NCBI GenBank assembly: GCA_035635555.1
Contig: DASQAT010000030.1
Coordinates: 1 to 64,000, forward strand
Direction of reading: 5' to 3'
From: Candidatus Dormiibacterota bacterium
Lineage (GTDB): Bacteria > Acidobacteriota > Polarisedimenticolia > Gp22-AA2
DNA: 64,000 nt
Position 1 is the stretch's first letter. Each line of letters opens with the position of its first letter. This document shows positions 44,301-51,975 of the stretch, in pieces. The position numbers and the translations under genes are program-made. The notes beneath the pieces were generated by a model. It did no database searches and was not told where the DNA came from. It saw only the letters and a program-made list of their open reading frames with translations.

Positions 44301-44509
44301 GGGTCATCGCCAGCCAGTGGTCGGTGGACGATGCCTCGACCGCCGTCCTGATCGGAGACCTGTTCGACCGGATCGCCGCCGCCGAACGGGAGGGCCGCAC
44401 GGTCTCCTTCGCCGTGGCGCTCAGGGACGCGAAGCGCGCCGTCCGGGCGCGCTCCGACTGGGTGTCGCCGTTCTACTGGTCTCCGTTCGTCCTCACCGGC
44501 ATCCGCTGA
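41312..44509 (+). CDS. TPR-CHAT protein (caspase-like protease)
   Basis: A 1065-residue protein. It has an N-terminal hydrophobic segment (VMAALLALATAGGAA), then about ten kinesin-light-chain-type TPRs (residues about 90-500; for example LRALGEDHLDVAGSLDLLST, EGRYDEAETLLRRSLTL). A charged region (about 530-620) and a C-terminal CHAT domain (about 740-1065) follow. The caspase-like pair is visible: His in IHLAMHGLVD (about 915) and Cys in AVLSACGSHAG (about 968). GARRVIASQWSVDD after it is a CHAT signature. CHAT proteases cut partner proteins on a signal. Its divergent kinase-TPR neighbour may control it. Localisation is uncertain. Confidence 0.9.
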   Translation: MIRSKIRVMAALLALATAGGAASVDPLAGLDEALKNGDIPGALSLAGAAADSVRTRLATTPAGLATSLESLAIRLIQGAGGTAEIAAAGEVLLRESLDLRLRALGEDHLDVAGSLDLLSTVHYDQGRFDDAEGEERRCLAIRLQHLSATDTSIAEARYGLGAILFKEGRYAEAEPLLVAAIAVFRVNPTAEPGQVADSLNTLAELYRSQDRFGEAADRFLEAIRIAEAEGDDSRPQQARLANNLAGLYKDEGRYDEAETLLRRSLTLRTQAPSPDARDLSLAWLNLAELERLRGRFQDAEPLYAKALAIARPALGAENPDLAWFLNQQAVLYREEGRPEAAEPPCREGLALLRRTLGERHFRVAQSLHDLGAVLRSRGALEEAEQDERAALAVRRDVYGDRHPDVALTLIELARTLEAGGRYDDALASIEEAVGILEGTSAYPEARADALALRAGLRRRAGERARAIDDQRRAVVLVEAIRPHAGGGEEARATFLARHVALFDRLVLWLLEDGRTAAAFEYAERARSRALLDQLQLARVDLLAAIPEPAHTSLAGRERAAASRLAELQERVTFARSRSDLASEERGRRVAGLDKDLGDASRSYAMIYDEIKNASPLWRDTTGGPPISLDAARREIVPPGGALFMYVIGEEESGLLVLPPPPGAPFFQRLEVDRASATILGIPAGPVRARDLGRVLDGTQGARAAGGSSSATGGLLPALARPPATGDLLEEAERDAAGHPLPARLLALFHVLVPRRVWASVNTASEIVILPDGPLLRLPFEALVTKKGRSPASAHYWLDDGPPIRYAASASLLQRLAARSSVVAGKILSVSDPRYDAADGAAILRGKFERGGSPLARLPGTARESRAIVDAFSSRGRHGDADVAAPPGPGITVLQGSEADEPRVRAALPGNRYIHLAMHGLVDQERGELFAALALTPPQTETGRTEDDGYLQLFEIYGLDVSCELAVLSACGSHAGLQIEGEGVFALSRGFLAAGARRVIASQWSVDDASTAVLIGDLFDRIAAAEREGRTVSFAVALRDAKRAVRARSDWVSPFYWSPFVLTGIR

Positions 44510-44526
44510 GGGGTCTTCCGGCGGGA

Positions 44527-47013
44527 TCAGGGACAGGTGCGGCCGGTGATCTGCGTCCCGGCGCTCGTCGTTCCAAGGCTCCCCTGCCCGCAGGCCCCCT
44601 CGGCCCGAACCAAGAAGTAGCGGGCCTGGCCGACCGGGACGGCGAGACTGGCGAGGATGGTGGACAGATCGGCGCCGTTGGTCTCGGCGCATACGCCGCT
44701 GGGAGAATTGAAGTTCGATTTTACGGAGGACTGCAGGGTGTCGTAGAGGGGGGCCGCCGTACCGCCGGTGTTGGCCGGCACCGACCATTGGATCGTGGTC
44801 GCGCCGCTCGTGACGTTATGGATGACCGCGATGTTCTGCGCCTCCCCCGGCGGGCTCCACCGCGTGCTGTCGGAGTCGTTGCAGTCCCCCTGGCACTCCG
44901 AGAAGCCGTCGAAGTCGTCGTCCCCCTCGGTCGTGCCGGACGTATCGGGCCAGAAGGGATTGTTGCAGTCGTCGAGGACGCCGTCACAGACCTCCACAGC
45001 GCCCGGGTGGACGGCGGCGCGCAGGTCGTTGCAGTCGTTCACGCATCCATCGAAGCCGTCGCCATCGTTGTCGCCACACGACGCGTATTCGACTTGAAGC
45101 CCGTTGGCCTGGACCGGATCGAGTCCCATGTAGAACTGGGCGAAGTAGAAGTAACGGGCATTGTCGACCTTGCGTCCGATGATCGTGTCGGTGACCACCT
45201 CCTGCACCGTCGACAACGCCCCCGCGGTCTGGAGCCGGGCCATGAGCTGCGGACCCACACTGGCCGTGGTGACGTCGTAGCGGTACAGGAAGACGGTGAC
45301 GTCGCCGTTCGCGTCGTTGTCGCGGACGTGCATGCGCAGGCGCTGCACTTGCCGGCCGTCCTGCAATTGCACCGACATGTTGAAGCGCGCCTGGCCGGCC
45401 AGGGCGTTCGAGAGCGGCGCCCGCCGGTCGAAGGACGAGTCGTCCGGCAGGAACGGCACGGCCGCCAGACTGTCCGCGCCGGTCGCCGGGCTGCTCGCCG
45501 GCGGCGCGTACTCGACCCGCACGCCATAGATCTGGAGCCCCGTCGGCACCTCGAGCTGGAGATAGTAATAGGCCGTGCCGTTGTCGATCGCGGGTGTGGT
45601 GATCGTGGTCGTGGAGAAGGTCCGCACCGAAGTGGAGGAACCGCTCGTCGCGATGCTGGCCATCACCGAGCCGCCGAAGGCGTTGTTCGGCACGCGGATC
45701 AGCCGGACCGTGGCGTCGGTCGCGATCGCGTCGCGCGCCACCAGCCGCACCGCCTGGACGGTCGCCCCCTGCGGCAGTCGCAGGGGGGCCACGAAGCGTC
45801 CCGGGCCGGGGCTGGTGGAGCTGGTCATCGTCCCGGAATCGAACCCCTTCAGATCGACTGACGTCGTCTCGGGGTCGAACCCGGCCGCGGCCACGGCGGC
45901 GGTCGATGGCGAGGGGGGCGTCGCGGGATCGGCGACCGAGATCGACACCCGGTAGACCTGCGACGACGAACCCGGCGGGATCGTGATGCTGGCGTAATAG
46001 AAATAGCGGGTCAGATCGACCACCGCGTTCGCGATCGTCGACGTCGTGAAGGAATGCGGCAGGAAGTCCCCGAAGGGGCTGGAGGTCACCGAGGCCAGAA
46101 CTTGAGGATTGGCCGTGCCGAAGACCTGCGTGTCGATCCGCTCGATGCGCGCCGTGGCGCCGATATCGAAGTCGAAGGCATCCATTTCGAGCGACTGGAT
46201 CGTGGCCCCCTGGGTCAAGGGGAGCGGGGCGATGAACGTCCCGGAGCCCGTGAGCACCCCGCTGCCGCTCGTGCTGATGAAGTCGGTGCCGCTGGCGCGG
46301 GGCGCGAATGCGAGAGCCGCGAGGTTGAGCGCCCTGGGAATGCTGAAGTCGATCGTGATATCGAGAGGCTCGAGGTTCTGCGTGTACCACCAGCCGGTGA
46401 CGACATAGGTGTGGCCGGTCAGGAGCCCGGTGATGTGCGTGCTGACGCTGACTCTCACGGGCCCGTCGTCCGTGTTTCCGAGACCGAGCGCCCCGAAGCT
46501 CGTGTCCGTCCCGGTCGCGGGATCGCGCGGCGCGCTGTTGAAGTTCTGGAAGAACCCGAACGGCCCCAGGGACCAGGCGCCGGCGTTGGCATCGAACAGG
46601 TCGAGGAACGCTTCGGGCGTGCTCGCGGCGCTGAAATCGTAGCCGGGCGTGTTCGGCGTCCCGGGACTGATGTAGCACTCCTCGAAGCCGGGGGTCACGA
46701 CCTGGTGGGCCTGGAACACGGACTGTTCCACCACCGCGATGTTGTCGAGGGCCTGGGCGTTCCAGGACCCGGTGGAATCGAAGTTGTTGGTCGTGAACGT
46801 CAGGATCGCCTCGGGTCCCGCCGCCGTGAACGACAGAGTCAGGGCCGGGTCGATCGGGCAGTACTGGAACGCGGGGAAATGTCTGTCGACGGTCTTCTTG
46901 AGGCTCTGGGCCTCTGCCGGCCGCGGGAATGACAGGGCAAGAAGGGAACCAGCCGCCAGCAGACAAAGGTGAATCCACAGACGCCGAGGTCTGCCGCTCC
47001 AGCATCGCGACAT
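44527..47013 (-). CDS. Large exported beta-rich protein with MopE-like metal-binding motifs
   Basis: An 828-residue exported protein. The signal peptide is LWIHLCLLAAGSLLALSF ending PRPAEA. The mature part starts with a choice-of-anchor/PEP-type beta-sandwich (FTAAGPEAILTFTTNNFDST). Three similar beta-rich modules follow, each with a phrase such as LPQGATVQAVRLVARDA or LTQGATIQSLEMDAFD. About 620-720 has two MopE-like Cys/Asp motifs (DNDGDGFDGCVNDCND, DDDFDGFSECQGDCND), and the last 100 residues resemble a fibronectin III-like end. It is probably a surface protein. ATG 47013 lies 7 bp after GGAGG; the ATG 6 bp earlier is too close. It is convergent to the CHAT gene (17 bp). Confidence 0.8.
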   Translation of the reverse strand: MSRCWSGRPRRLWIHLCLLAAGSLLALSFPRPAEAQSLKKTVDRHFPAFQYCPIDPALTLSFTAAGPEAILTFTTNNFDSTGSWNAQALDNIAVVEQSVFQAHQVVTPGFEECYISPGTPNTPGYDFSAASTPEAFLDLFDANAGAWSLGPFGFFQNFNSAPRDPATGTDTSFGALGLGNTDDGPVRVSVSTHITGLLTGHTYVVTGWWYTQNLEPLDITIDFSIPRALNLAALAFAPRASGTDFISTSGSGVLTGSGTFIAPLPLTQGATIQSLEMDAFDFDIGATARIERIDTQVFGTANPQVLASVTSSPFGDFLPHSFTTSTIANAVVDLTRYFYYASITIPPGSSSQVYRVSISVADPATPPSPSTAAVAAAGFDPETTSVDLKGFDSGTMTSSTSPGPGRFVAPLRLPQGATVQAVRLVARDAIATDATVRLIRVPNNAFGGSVMASIATSGSSTSVRTFSTTTITTPAIDNGTAYYYLQLEVPTGLQIYGVRVEYAPPASSPATGADSLAAVPFLPDDSSFDRRAPLSNALAGQARFNMSVQLQDGRQVQRLRMHVRDNDANGDVTVFLYRYDVTTASVGPQLMARLQTAGALSTVQEVVTDTIIGRKVDNARYFYFAQFYMGLDPVQANGLQVEYASCGDNDGDGFDGCVNDCNDLRAAVHPGAVEVCDGVLDDCNNPFWPDTSGTTEGDDDFDGFSECQGDCNDSDSTRWSPPGEAQNIAVIHNVTSGATTIQWSVPANTGGTAAPLYDTLQSSVKSNFNSPSGVCAETNGADLSTILASLAVPVGQARYFLVRAEGACGQGSLGTTSAGTQITGRTCP

Positions 47014-47210
47014 GTCCATGCCTCCGGGGCGACCGCCCTCTCGAGGTCCTCGGTCACCGTGAAAGAGATTGGAGAATGTGTAAAAATACGCCCAAGCGCG
47101 AGAACGGTCAAGCCGGGAAACGGACGACTCTCCCCTTGCGCGCCAGAGCCGGCTCACGCGACGCGGAGATTGACGCCTCTCCACGAGCCCTCCCGGACCG
47201 GTGACGCGAC

Positions 47211-47825
47211 ATGCCGACGCCCCGTCGACTGAGTCCCCTTCCCGACCGGATCCGGCCGGATCTGCGAGTCCTGTTCGTCGGCATCAATCCCGGGATCCGG
47301 TCGGCCGCGGTGGGCCACCACTTCGCGGGGTTCTCGAACCGGTTCTGGAGGCTGCTCTACGATTCGGGTCTCGTGCCGCGGCCGGTCGGCTGGAAGGATG
47401 ACCGTCGTCTTCCCGAGTGGGGCTTCGGGATCACGAACCTCGTGCCGCGGCCGACCCGGGGGATCGACGAGCTGCGGCATCAGGAGTACTCCGCCGGCCG
47501 GCGCGCGCTCTTTGCGAAGGTCCGGCGGCACCGCCCCCGGGTCGTCGCCCTGGTCGGCATCACGATCTACCGGGAGCTGTTTCCGGCGCCGCCGCGATTG
47601 GATTCGCGGCGGACCCCGAAAAAATCGCCTCTCCGCGTCCTCCCGGGGCTGAGCAAGGAAACGATCGAGGGGGTGCCCGTCTTCGTCCTCCCGAACCCGA
47701 GCGGCCGCAACGCCACGATGTCTTACGACGGGATGCTGTCAGGTTTCCGCTCGCTCGCGCGGCTGGTTTCCTCCCGGCGGCGCCGCCCCCGGCCATCCGG
47801 GGGCTGGCAGTTCACCAGGTCTTGA
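47211..47825 (+). CDS. mug: Mismatch-specific uracil/thymine-DNA glycosylase (Mug family)
   Basis: A 204-residue DNA-repair enzyme that removes uracil or thymine from G:U and G:T mismatches. The first motif reads LFVGINPGIRSA followed by GHHFAGFSNRFW, the second VLPNPSGRN. FGITNLVPRPT between them is also typical. In this family the Asn of GINPG stands in place of the Asp of other uracil-DNA glycosylases. The last 35 residues are Arg-rich and not conserved. The start has no strong ribosome site. It is divergent from the preceding exported-protein gene. Confidence 0.92.
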   Translation: MPTPRRLSPLPDRIRPDLRVLFVGINPGIRSAAVGHHFAGFSNRFWRLLYDSGLVPRPVGWKDDRRLPEWGFGITNLVPRPTRGIDELRHQEYSAGRRALFAKVRRHRPRVVALVGITIYRELFPAPPRLDSRRTPKKSPLRVLPGLSKETIEGVPVFVLPNPSGRNATMSYDGMLSGFRSLARLVSSRRRRPRPSGGWQFTRS

Positions 47826-47849
47826 GGCCAACTTGCGAAGACTTTCCGG

Positions 47850-47878
47850 TTGACGTTGCGGAGGACGGGGGGTACTTT
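47850..47878 (+). promoter_or_regulatory. Possible sigma-70 promoter ahead of the truncated permease
   Basis: TTGACG at 47850-47855 and TACTTT at 47873-47878 are 17 bp apart, followed by an AT-rich stretch. It would transcribe the truncated permease frame at 47929, with a leader of about 45 nt. Confidence 0.4.
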
Positions 47879-47928
47879 CTGTTCACAACAACTTCTTCAC
47901 CTTTCGTGTCCTAAGTCGGGGACCCAAA

Positions 47929-48354
47929 ATGACCACTCCGAGACGCGCCACGCCGTCTGTTCGGTGTTCAAGCGCCTGGTTTGCGAACGTCCTGGCCGTT
48001 CTGGCCACGGCTCTCCCGATCGCAGGATTGTACGGAGTGGTGGCGTACAACGTGAGCCGCAGAACCCGCGAGATCGGGATTCGCATGGCCATCGGCGCGC
48101 GACCGTCCGACATCCTGCGCCTGGTGATGGGCAAGGGCCTCACGCTCGTGGGAACGGGAACGATGATCGGACTCGCGATGGGCTTCGCCGTCGAGCAGCT
48201 CATGAATTCCATGCTGTTCAATGCCGGCGGCGTGGACATTCTGGCTTATGTCATCGTCGTGCCGTCGATGCTCCTGGTGACCCTGCTGGCGGCCTACGTG
48301 CCCGCACGCCGCGCATCCCGGATCGAGCCGACCCAGGCGCTGCGATACGAGTGA
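47929..48354 (+). pseudogene. C-terminal remnant of a MacB/ADOP-type ABC permease
   Basis: The 141-residue frame matches only the end of FtsX-like permeases of the MacB or acidobacterial ADOP type: ALPIAGLYGVVAYNVSRRTR, EIGIRMAIGARPSDILRLV and YVPARRASRIEPTQALRYE. Full-length proteins have 400 or 800 residues, so the N-terminal membrane helix and the large periplasmic domain are missing. The first 18 residues are not permease-like. No ATPase gene lies beside it. It is most likely a deletion remnant, although the frame is still intact. Confidence 0.75.
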
Positions 48355-48356
48355 AG

Positions 48357-49307
48357 CTACCTCGCCAGCTGGAAGAGCAGGGAGGAGACCCAGCCCTTCG
48401 TGCCCAGCTCGTCCGTGACCTCCCAGAGCACGTCGCGCTTCTCCCCTGTCGGGTAGAGCATCGTTCCGGGCTCGAGCGCTTTGATGACCTGGCCGTTCGT
48501 GTCCGGCGTGGCGTACATGCGGCCCGGTTTGGTCATGGTCACGGCCTGCTGCGCGCTGGCGGCTGAGGCGTCATCGGGCAAGCCGCCGAGCTGGGTGACG
48601 AGGTCGGTGTAAGCCTGCAGATAGGCCAGCGTGATCACCTGTCCGATCTCGGTGTCCGAATAACCGGAGGCGCCGGCGCTGCCGAAGCCGCTCCAAGTCG
48701 CCCTGCTGCCGCGCCCGCCCCAGCCGATGTCGGTCTTCTTGGCGTGCCCCTCCACGGTGGCCACCTCTTCGGAGGAACGGACGTCGGTGACGGTCAGGAC
48801 GACGTCGGCGGTCTTCTTCTTGGTATTGATGCCGGCGACGGCGGCGCCCACCGCGTGGTGGCCCATCAATCCGCCGGCCAGGGCGCCGAAATGGTGGCCT
48901 CCCGCGTTGTTGTTCGAGGAGATCAGGTCGGGCACGATGACGTAATCGGCCGCTTTGATCTGGCCCTGGCCGACGTTCGACCCGCCGCGCAGGTCCCCGC
49001 CGGCCGCAAGGGCGCGCTCCCCCTGGATCGCCTGCATTCCCTTGCCGCGATCGACCAGGGTGAAGCAGTTCGACTTGCGCACGAAGACCTTGATCAAGGC
49101 CTCGGGCGAGCCCAATCCCGCCTGCTGCCACCAGTTCGTGTCGGGCTCGACGACTGCGACGGTGCCAATCTTCTTGGAGCAGACGGGGATTTCGCCCATC
49201 TTCTCGTCGCGCCTGTCCTGGGCCGACTTGGCGAACAGGGGCATTGATGCCGCAACAGCTGCCAATAACGCCACGACCGACAGGAACTTCATCCCCTTCA
49301 TGCTCAT
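48357..49307 (-). CDS. CsgG-like exported protein with SH3-like C-terminus
   Basis: A 316-residue protein with a signal peptide (FLSVVALLAAVAASMPLFA). Residues about 40-230 follow the CsgG/curli-assembly fold in simplified form (IGTVAVVEPDTNWWQQAGLG, FTLVDRGKGMQAIQGERAL, ADYVIVPDLIS, TKKKTADVVLTVTDVRSSEE). The last 70 residues look like an SH3 or bacterial SH3b domain (GRMYATPDTNGQVIKALEPG, WEVTDELGTKGWVSSLLF). It has no lipobox, unlike true CsgG, so pore formation is doubtful. A periplasmic or outer-membrane role is likely. ATG 49307 follows GGGGAGAG. It is convergent to the permease remnant with 2 bp between. Confidence 0.78.
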   Translation of the reverse strand: MSMKGMKFLSVVALLAAVAASMPLFAKSAQDRRDEKMGEIPVCSKKIGTVAVVEPDTNWWQQAGLGSPEALIKVFVRKSNCFTLVDRGKGMQAIQGERALAAGGDLRGGSNVGQGQIKAADYVIVPDLISSNNNAGGHHFGALAGGLMGHHAVGAAVAGINTKKKTADVVLTVTDVRSSEEVATVEGHAKKTDIGWGGRGSRATWSGFGSAGASGYSDTEIGQVITLAYLQAYTDLVTQLGGLPDDASAASAQQAVTMTKPGRMYATPDTNGQVIKALEPGTMLYPTGEKRDVLWEVTDELGTKGWVSSLLFQLAR

Positions 49308-49505
49308 CTCTCTCCCCCTGGTGCGAGACACCATCCACCTGCCGGCCGCACCACGCGGCCATTCCCAAGATAGGTCCAGGAAAAAGAGACGTCGAGGACG
49401 AGGACGCCTTCTTCGCAGCGGCGAGCGGCGTCACCATCTTGACGGTCCATCCCCGCAATCTTCGCCGCTCCCGAGCCGGCCAGGCGGCCGCTCAGACTGA
49501 AGAGC

Positions 49506-50711
49506 TCAATCCGTCGCGTCCAGGAGCACCGTGCGCAGGTGCGGATTGAGGAACCGGCCCGTCGGGTCGAGCTCGGCGCGGATCTGCAGAAAGTCGTCCC
49601 AGCGCGGATAAAGGCGTCGCAGGTAGGGCGGCCGCGCGCTGTGTGTCTTGCCCCAATGCGGGCGGCCCGCGTGATTCTGGAAAATGGCCTCGACACCATC
49701 GAACAGCTCGCGGTACGCGACCGGATGAAACATGAGCACCGAGATGGCGGCGCTGTCGCGCTCGTAGAACGGCGAGAGGAAGAGATCGTCCTTCGCCACA
49801 AGCCGGTACTCGAGCGGGAGGCTCACCGGCAGTTTGCGCTTGGTGATGAAGGCGCGGATCTCGCGCAGACAGTCGGGGCCGCGCTCCGCAGGCACCGCGT
49901 ATTCCATCTCCTGAAAGCGGACGAGACGCGGCGTGGGGAAAATGCGATGGGCGGGACCGAGATACTCCGATTCATCCAGGGTGCGCGCGCAGAAGTCGTT
50001 GAGGGCGGGGGTCCATTTCGGAACCACGCGACAGACCTGGCAGGAGAGCCAGAGGCCCCAGTTGTCCAGGACCACGTTCGTGATCCAGGCACGCGATCTG
50101 TCCTTGCGGCCCGAGCCCGCATCCGCGATGTCGAGCGTCTTGGTGAGCGCCAGGTCCGAGTGGGGAAACCAGAAGAACTCAAAATGACGATGGGCGGCGG
50201 CTGTCGCGTCGATCCGCGCCAGACATTCGTCGAGCGGGACGGTCCGCCGCACGTCGCGCAGGCGATAGGCCGCACGCACCTTGAGACGCACCTGTGAGAT
50301 CACGCCCAGGCATCCGAGCGAGACAGCGGCCGCCAGAAATCGGGCGCCGTCGTGGCTGCGGGTCAGGACCAACGTGTCACCCGTCGCCGTGACCAACGTC
50401 AGCCCCAGTGCCTGGCTGGCGATGCACCCGAGGCGCGCGCCGGTGCCGTGAGTCGCCGTGCTCAAAGCGCCGGCGAGCGCCTGGGCATCGATGTCGCCCT
50501 GGTTCTCGATCGCCAGGCCTTGCTCCGCGAGTCGCGGGCCGAGGTCCCGAAGCCGCGTGCCGGCCCACACGGTGACCTCCTGCCGCTCGGGGTCCACACG
50601 CTCGACACCGCTCAAGCCGTCGAGCTGAATCGCATGCTGGTCGGTCGCCGCGAGCGGCGTGAACGAGTGACCTGCCCCGAGCACTCGAATGGGCAGGTCC
50701 GTATTGCGCAC
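49506..50711 (-). CDS. FAD-binding sugar-lactone/alditol-type oxidase (VAO family)
   Basis: A flavin oxidase of the gulonolactone/arabinono-lactone/alditol oxidase group, 401 residues from the first standard start. GAGHSFTPLAATDQ is the FAD pyrophosphate loop, and ENQGDIDAQALAGALSTATH with GTGARLGCIASQ is the family core. GRPHWGKTHSARPPYLRRLYP and LDPTGRFLNPHLRTVL form the C-terminal cap. Family-like sequence continues upstream in the same frame to about 50804 (NWTGDLRWRPARIDRPSSHK), but no ATG, GTG or TTG occurs there. The real start may be a rare codon (for example CTG 50804, just after the upstream stop) or there is an error. It is the last gene of a three-gene operon. Confidence 0.85.
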   Translation of the reverse strand: MRNTDLPIRVLGAGHSFTPLAATDQHAIQLDGLSGVERVDPERQEVTVWAGTRLRDLGPRLAEQGLAIENQGDIDAQALAGALSTATHGTGARLGCIASQALGLTLVTATGDTLVLTRSHDGARFLAAAVSLGCLGVISQVRLKVRAAYRLRDVRRTVPLDECLARIDATAAAHRHFEFFWFPHSDLALTKTLDIADAGSGRKDRSRAWITNVVLDNWGLWLSCQVCRVVPKWTPALNDFCARTLDESEYLGPAHRIFPTPRLVRFQEMEYAVPAERGPDCLREIRAFITKRKLPVSLPLEYRLVAKDDLFLSPFYERDSAAISVLMFHPVAYRELFDGVEAIFQNHAGRPHWGKTHSARPPYLRRLYPRWDDFLQIRAELDPTGRFLNPHLRTVLLDATD

Positions 50712-50811
50712 GGCGGCGACCAGTTCCTTGTGGCTGGAGGGACGATCGATGCGGGCGGGCCGCCATCGCAGGTCGCCGGTCCAATTGCGCAGCCGCCTGC
50801 TCAGGATGCGA

Positions 50812-51975
50812 TCACCCGGCGCCGGCGTCCCTGAAGACCCGCCGCGGCGGCGGCGAGGTCGTCGGGAACAGCGCCTTGGACGCCGCCCGGAGGGTGAAGT
50901 GCACGGCCGGACTCGGACATTTGATGTAGAGCCAGCGCGCGCTCATCTCGGCACCCAGGCGCCCTTTCAGATCGTAGGTCGTCTGTCCCAGCTCGAGCCG
51001 CGTCGCCCCGTGACGAATCGCCTCGGCGACGATTTCGGTGACCAGCGTGAGGTAGGCCTGGCACTGGCGGTGGTGGGCGTAATCGATACCCGCGAGCAGG
51101 AACGTGAGAACGCCCGGGGCATGGAGCAGGACCGCGGCGGCGAGCAGCGCGCCGCCGCGCTCGACGAGAATGGCGCTGGTCTGGTCGCCGAGGTCGGCCG
51201 CGAGATGCCGGAAGAACGCCAGATTCAGCCGCTCGAGCTGGAACGGAGCGCGGTCCATGACCTGTTCGTACAGGGGGAAGATGCGCTCGGCCTGCGCCTC
51301 CCAGGCCGGGACCAGACGCACCGTGAGACCCAGTCTGTCGCGCGCTTCCAGGTTTGCCAGGACCTGCCGCCGGTAGCCCGCCCGCATCGCACCGACGTAC
51401 TCCTCGAACGTGCGCCACGCGATGGCGAGGGTGCAGGACGGCATGCTGGACACCCGGAAGTAACCGTGCTGCGTCAGCGGCTCCACGATCGGCTCCTCCC
51501 GTGGCGCGAATTCCTTGAAGCACAGCACGGACGCGCCGAAGCTCCGCGCCCAGCACTCCAGCTCCTGCGCCAGCAGGCCCGCGATCGAAGGCGCGTCGGT
51601 CCCGGGGCGGAGCCGCACGCTCGACTGCCCGAACGACACCGGCAGCCCGCAGAACGCGACCGGGACACGGCAGAAGTCGCGACGCCACCGTCGCACCCCC
51701 TGAATCGCGCCGCGCACGACGCCGGTGGAGAGCAGATCGAGCGCCACCTGCATCCGGCAGAAGCTCGCGATCGCGAGCACGTGTCTTCCGTCGTGCACCG
51801 TGATGTGCCGATAGGCCGCGTCCGCCACCCGCGAGCGTTGGCAGATGCTGATGAAGCGATGCGTCGCGTGAAAGTCGTCCGGCGCCAGCAGGGCATCCCA
51901 TTCGTGCGGATCCACATCGGCGATGTCGGAGCGCGCGTGGACGACGTAGCGCAGAGCTGCAGCGGTGGCGCTCAC
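50812..51975 (-). CDS. GNAT-fold acyltransferase (FemAB/COG3146-like)
   Basis: A 387-residue protein of the GNAT/FemAB-like superfamily. Two acyltransferase-like halves are visible. The second contains SAILVERGGALLAAAVLLHA, TFLLAGIDYAHHRQCQAYLT and ARWLYIKCPSPAVHFTLR, the pattern of COG3146/GNAT proteins annotated for peptidoglycan or lipid N-acylation. GTG 51975 overlaps the stop of the upstream synthase gene (GTGA), so translation is coupled. In the operon it would accept an amine made by the upstream alpha-oxoamine synthase; this pairing recalls bacterial sphingolipid synthesis, where a GNAT-type enzyme N-acylates the long-chain base. That role is inference. Confidence 0.75.
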   Translation of the reverse strand: MSATAAALRYVVHARSDIADVDPHEWDALLAPDDFHATHRFISICQRSRVADAAYRHITVHDGRHVLAIASFCRMQVALDLLSTGVVRGAIQGVRRWRRDFCRVPVAFCGLPVSFGQSSVRLRPGTDAPSIAGLLAQELECWARSFGASVLCFKEFAPREEPIVEPLTQHGYFRVSSMPSCTLAIAWRTFEEYVGAMRAGYRRQVLANLEARDRLGLTVRLVPAWEAQAERIFPLYEQVMDRAPFQLERLNLAFFRHLAADLGDQTSAILVERGGALLAAAVLLHAPGVLTFLLAGIDYAHHRQCQAYLTLVTEIVAEAIRHGATRLELGQTTYDLKGRLGAEMSARWLYIKCPSPAVHFTLRAASKALFPTTSPPPRRVFRDAGAG

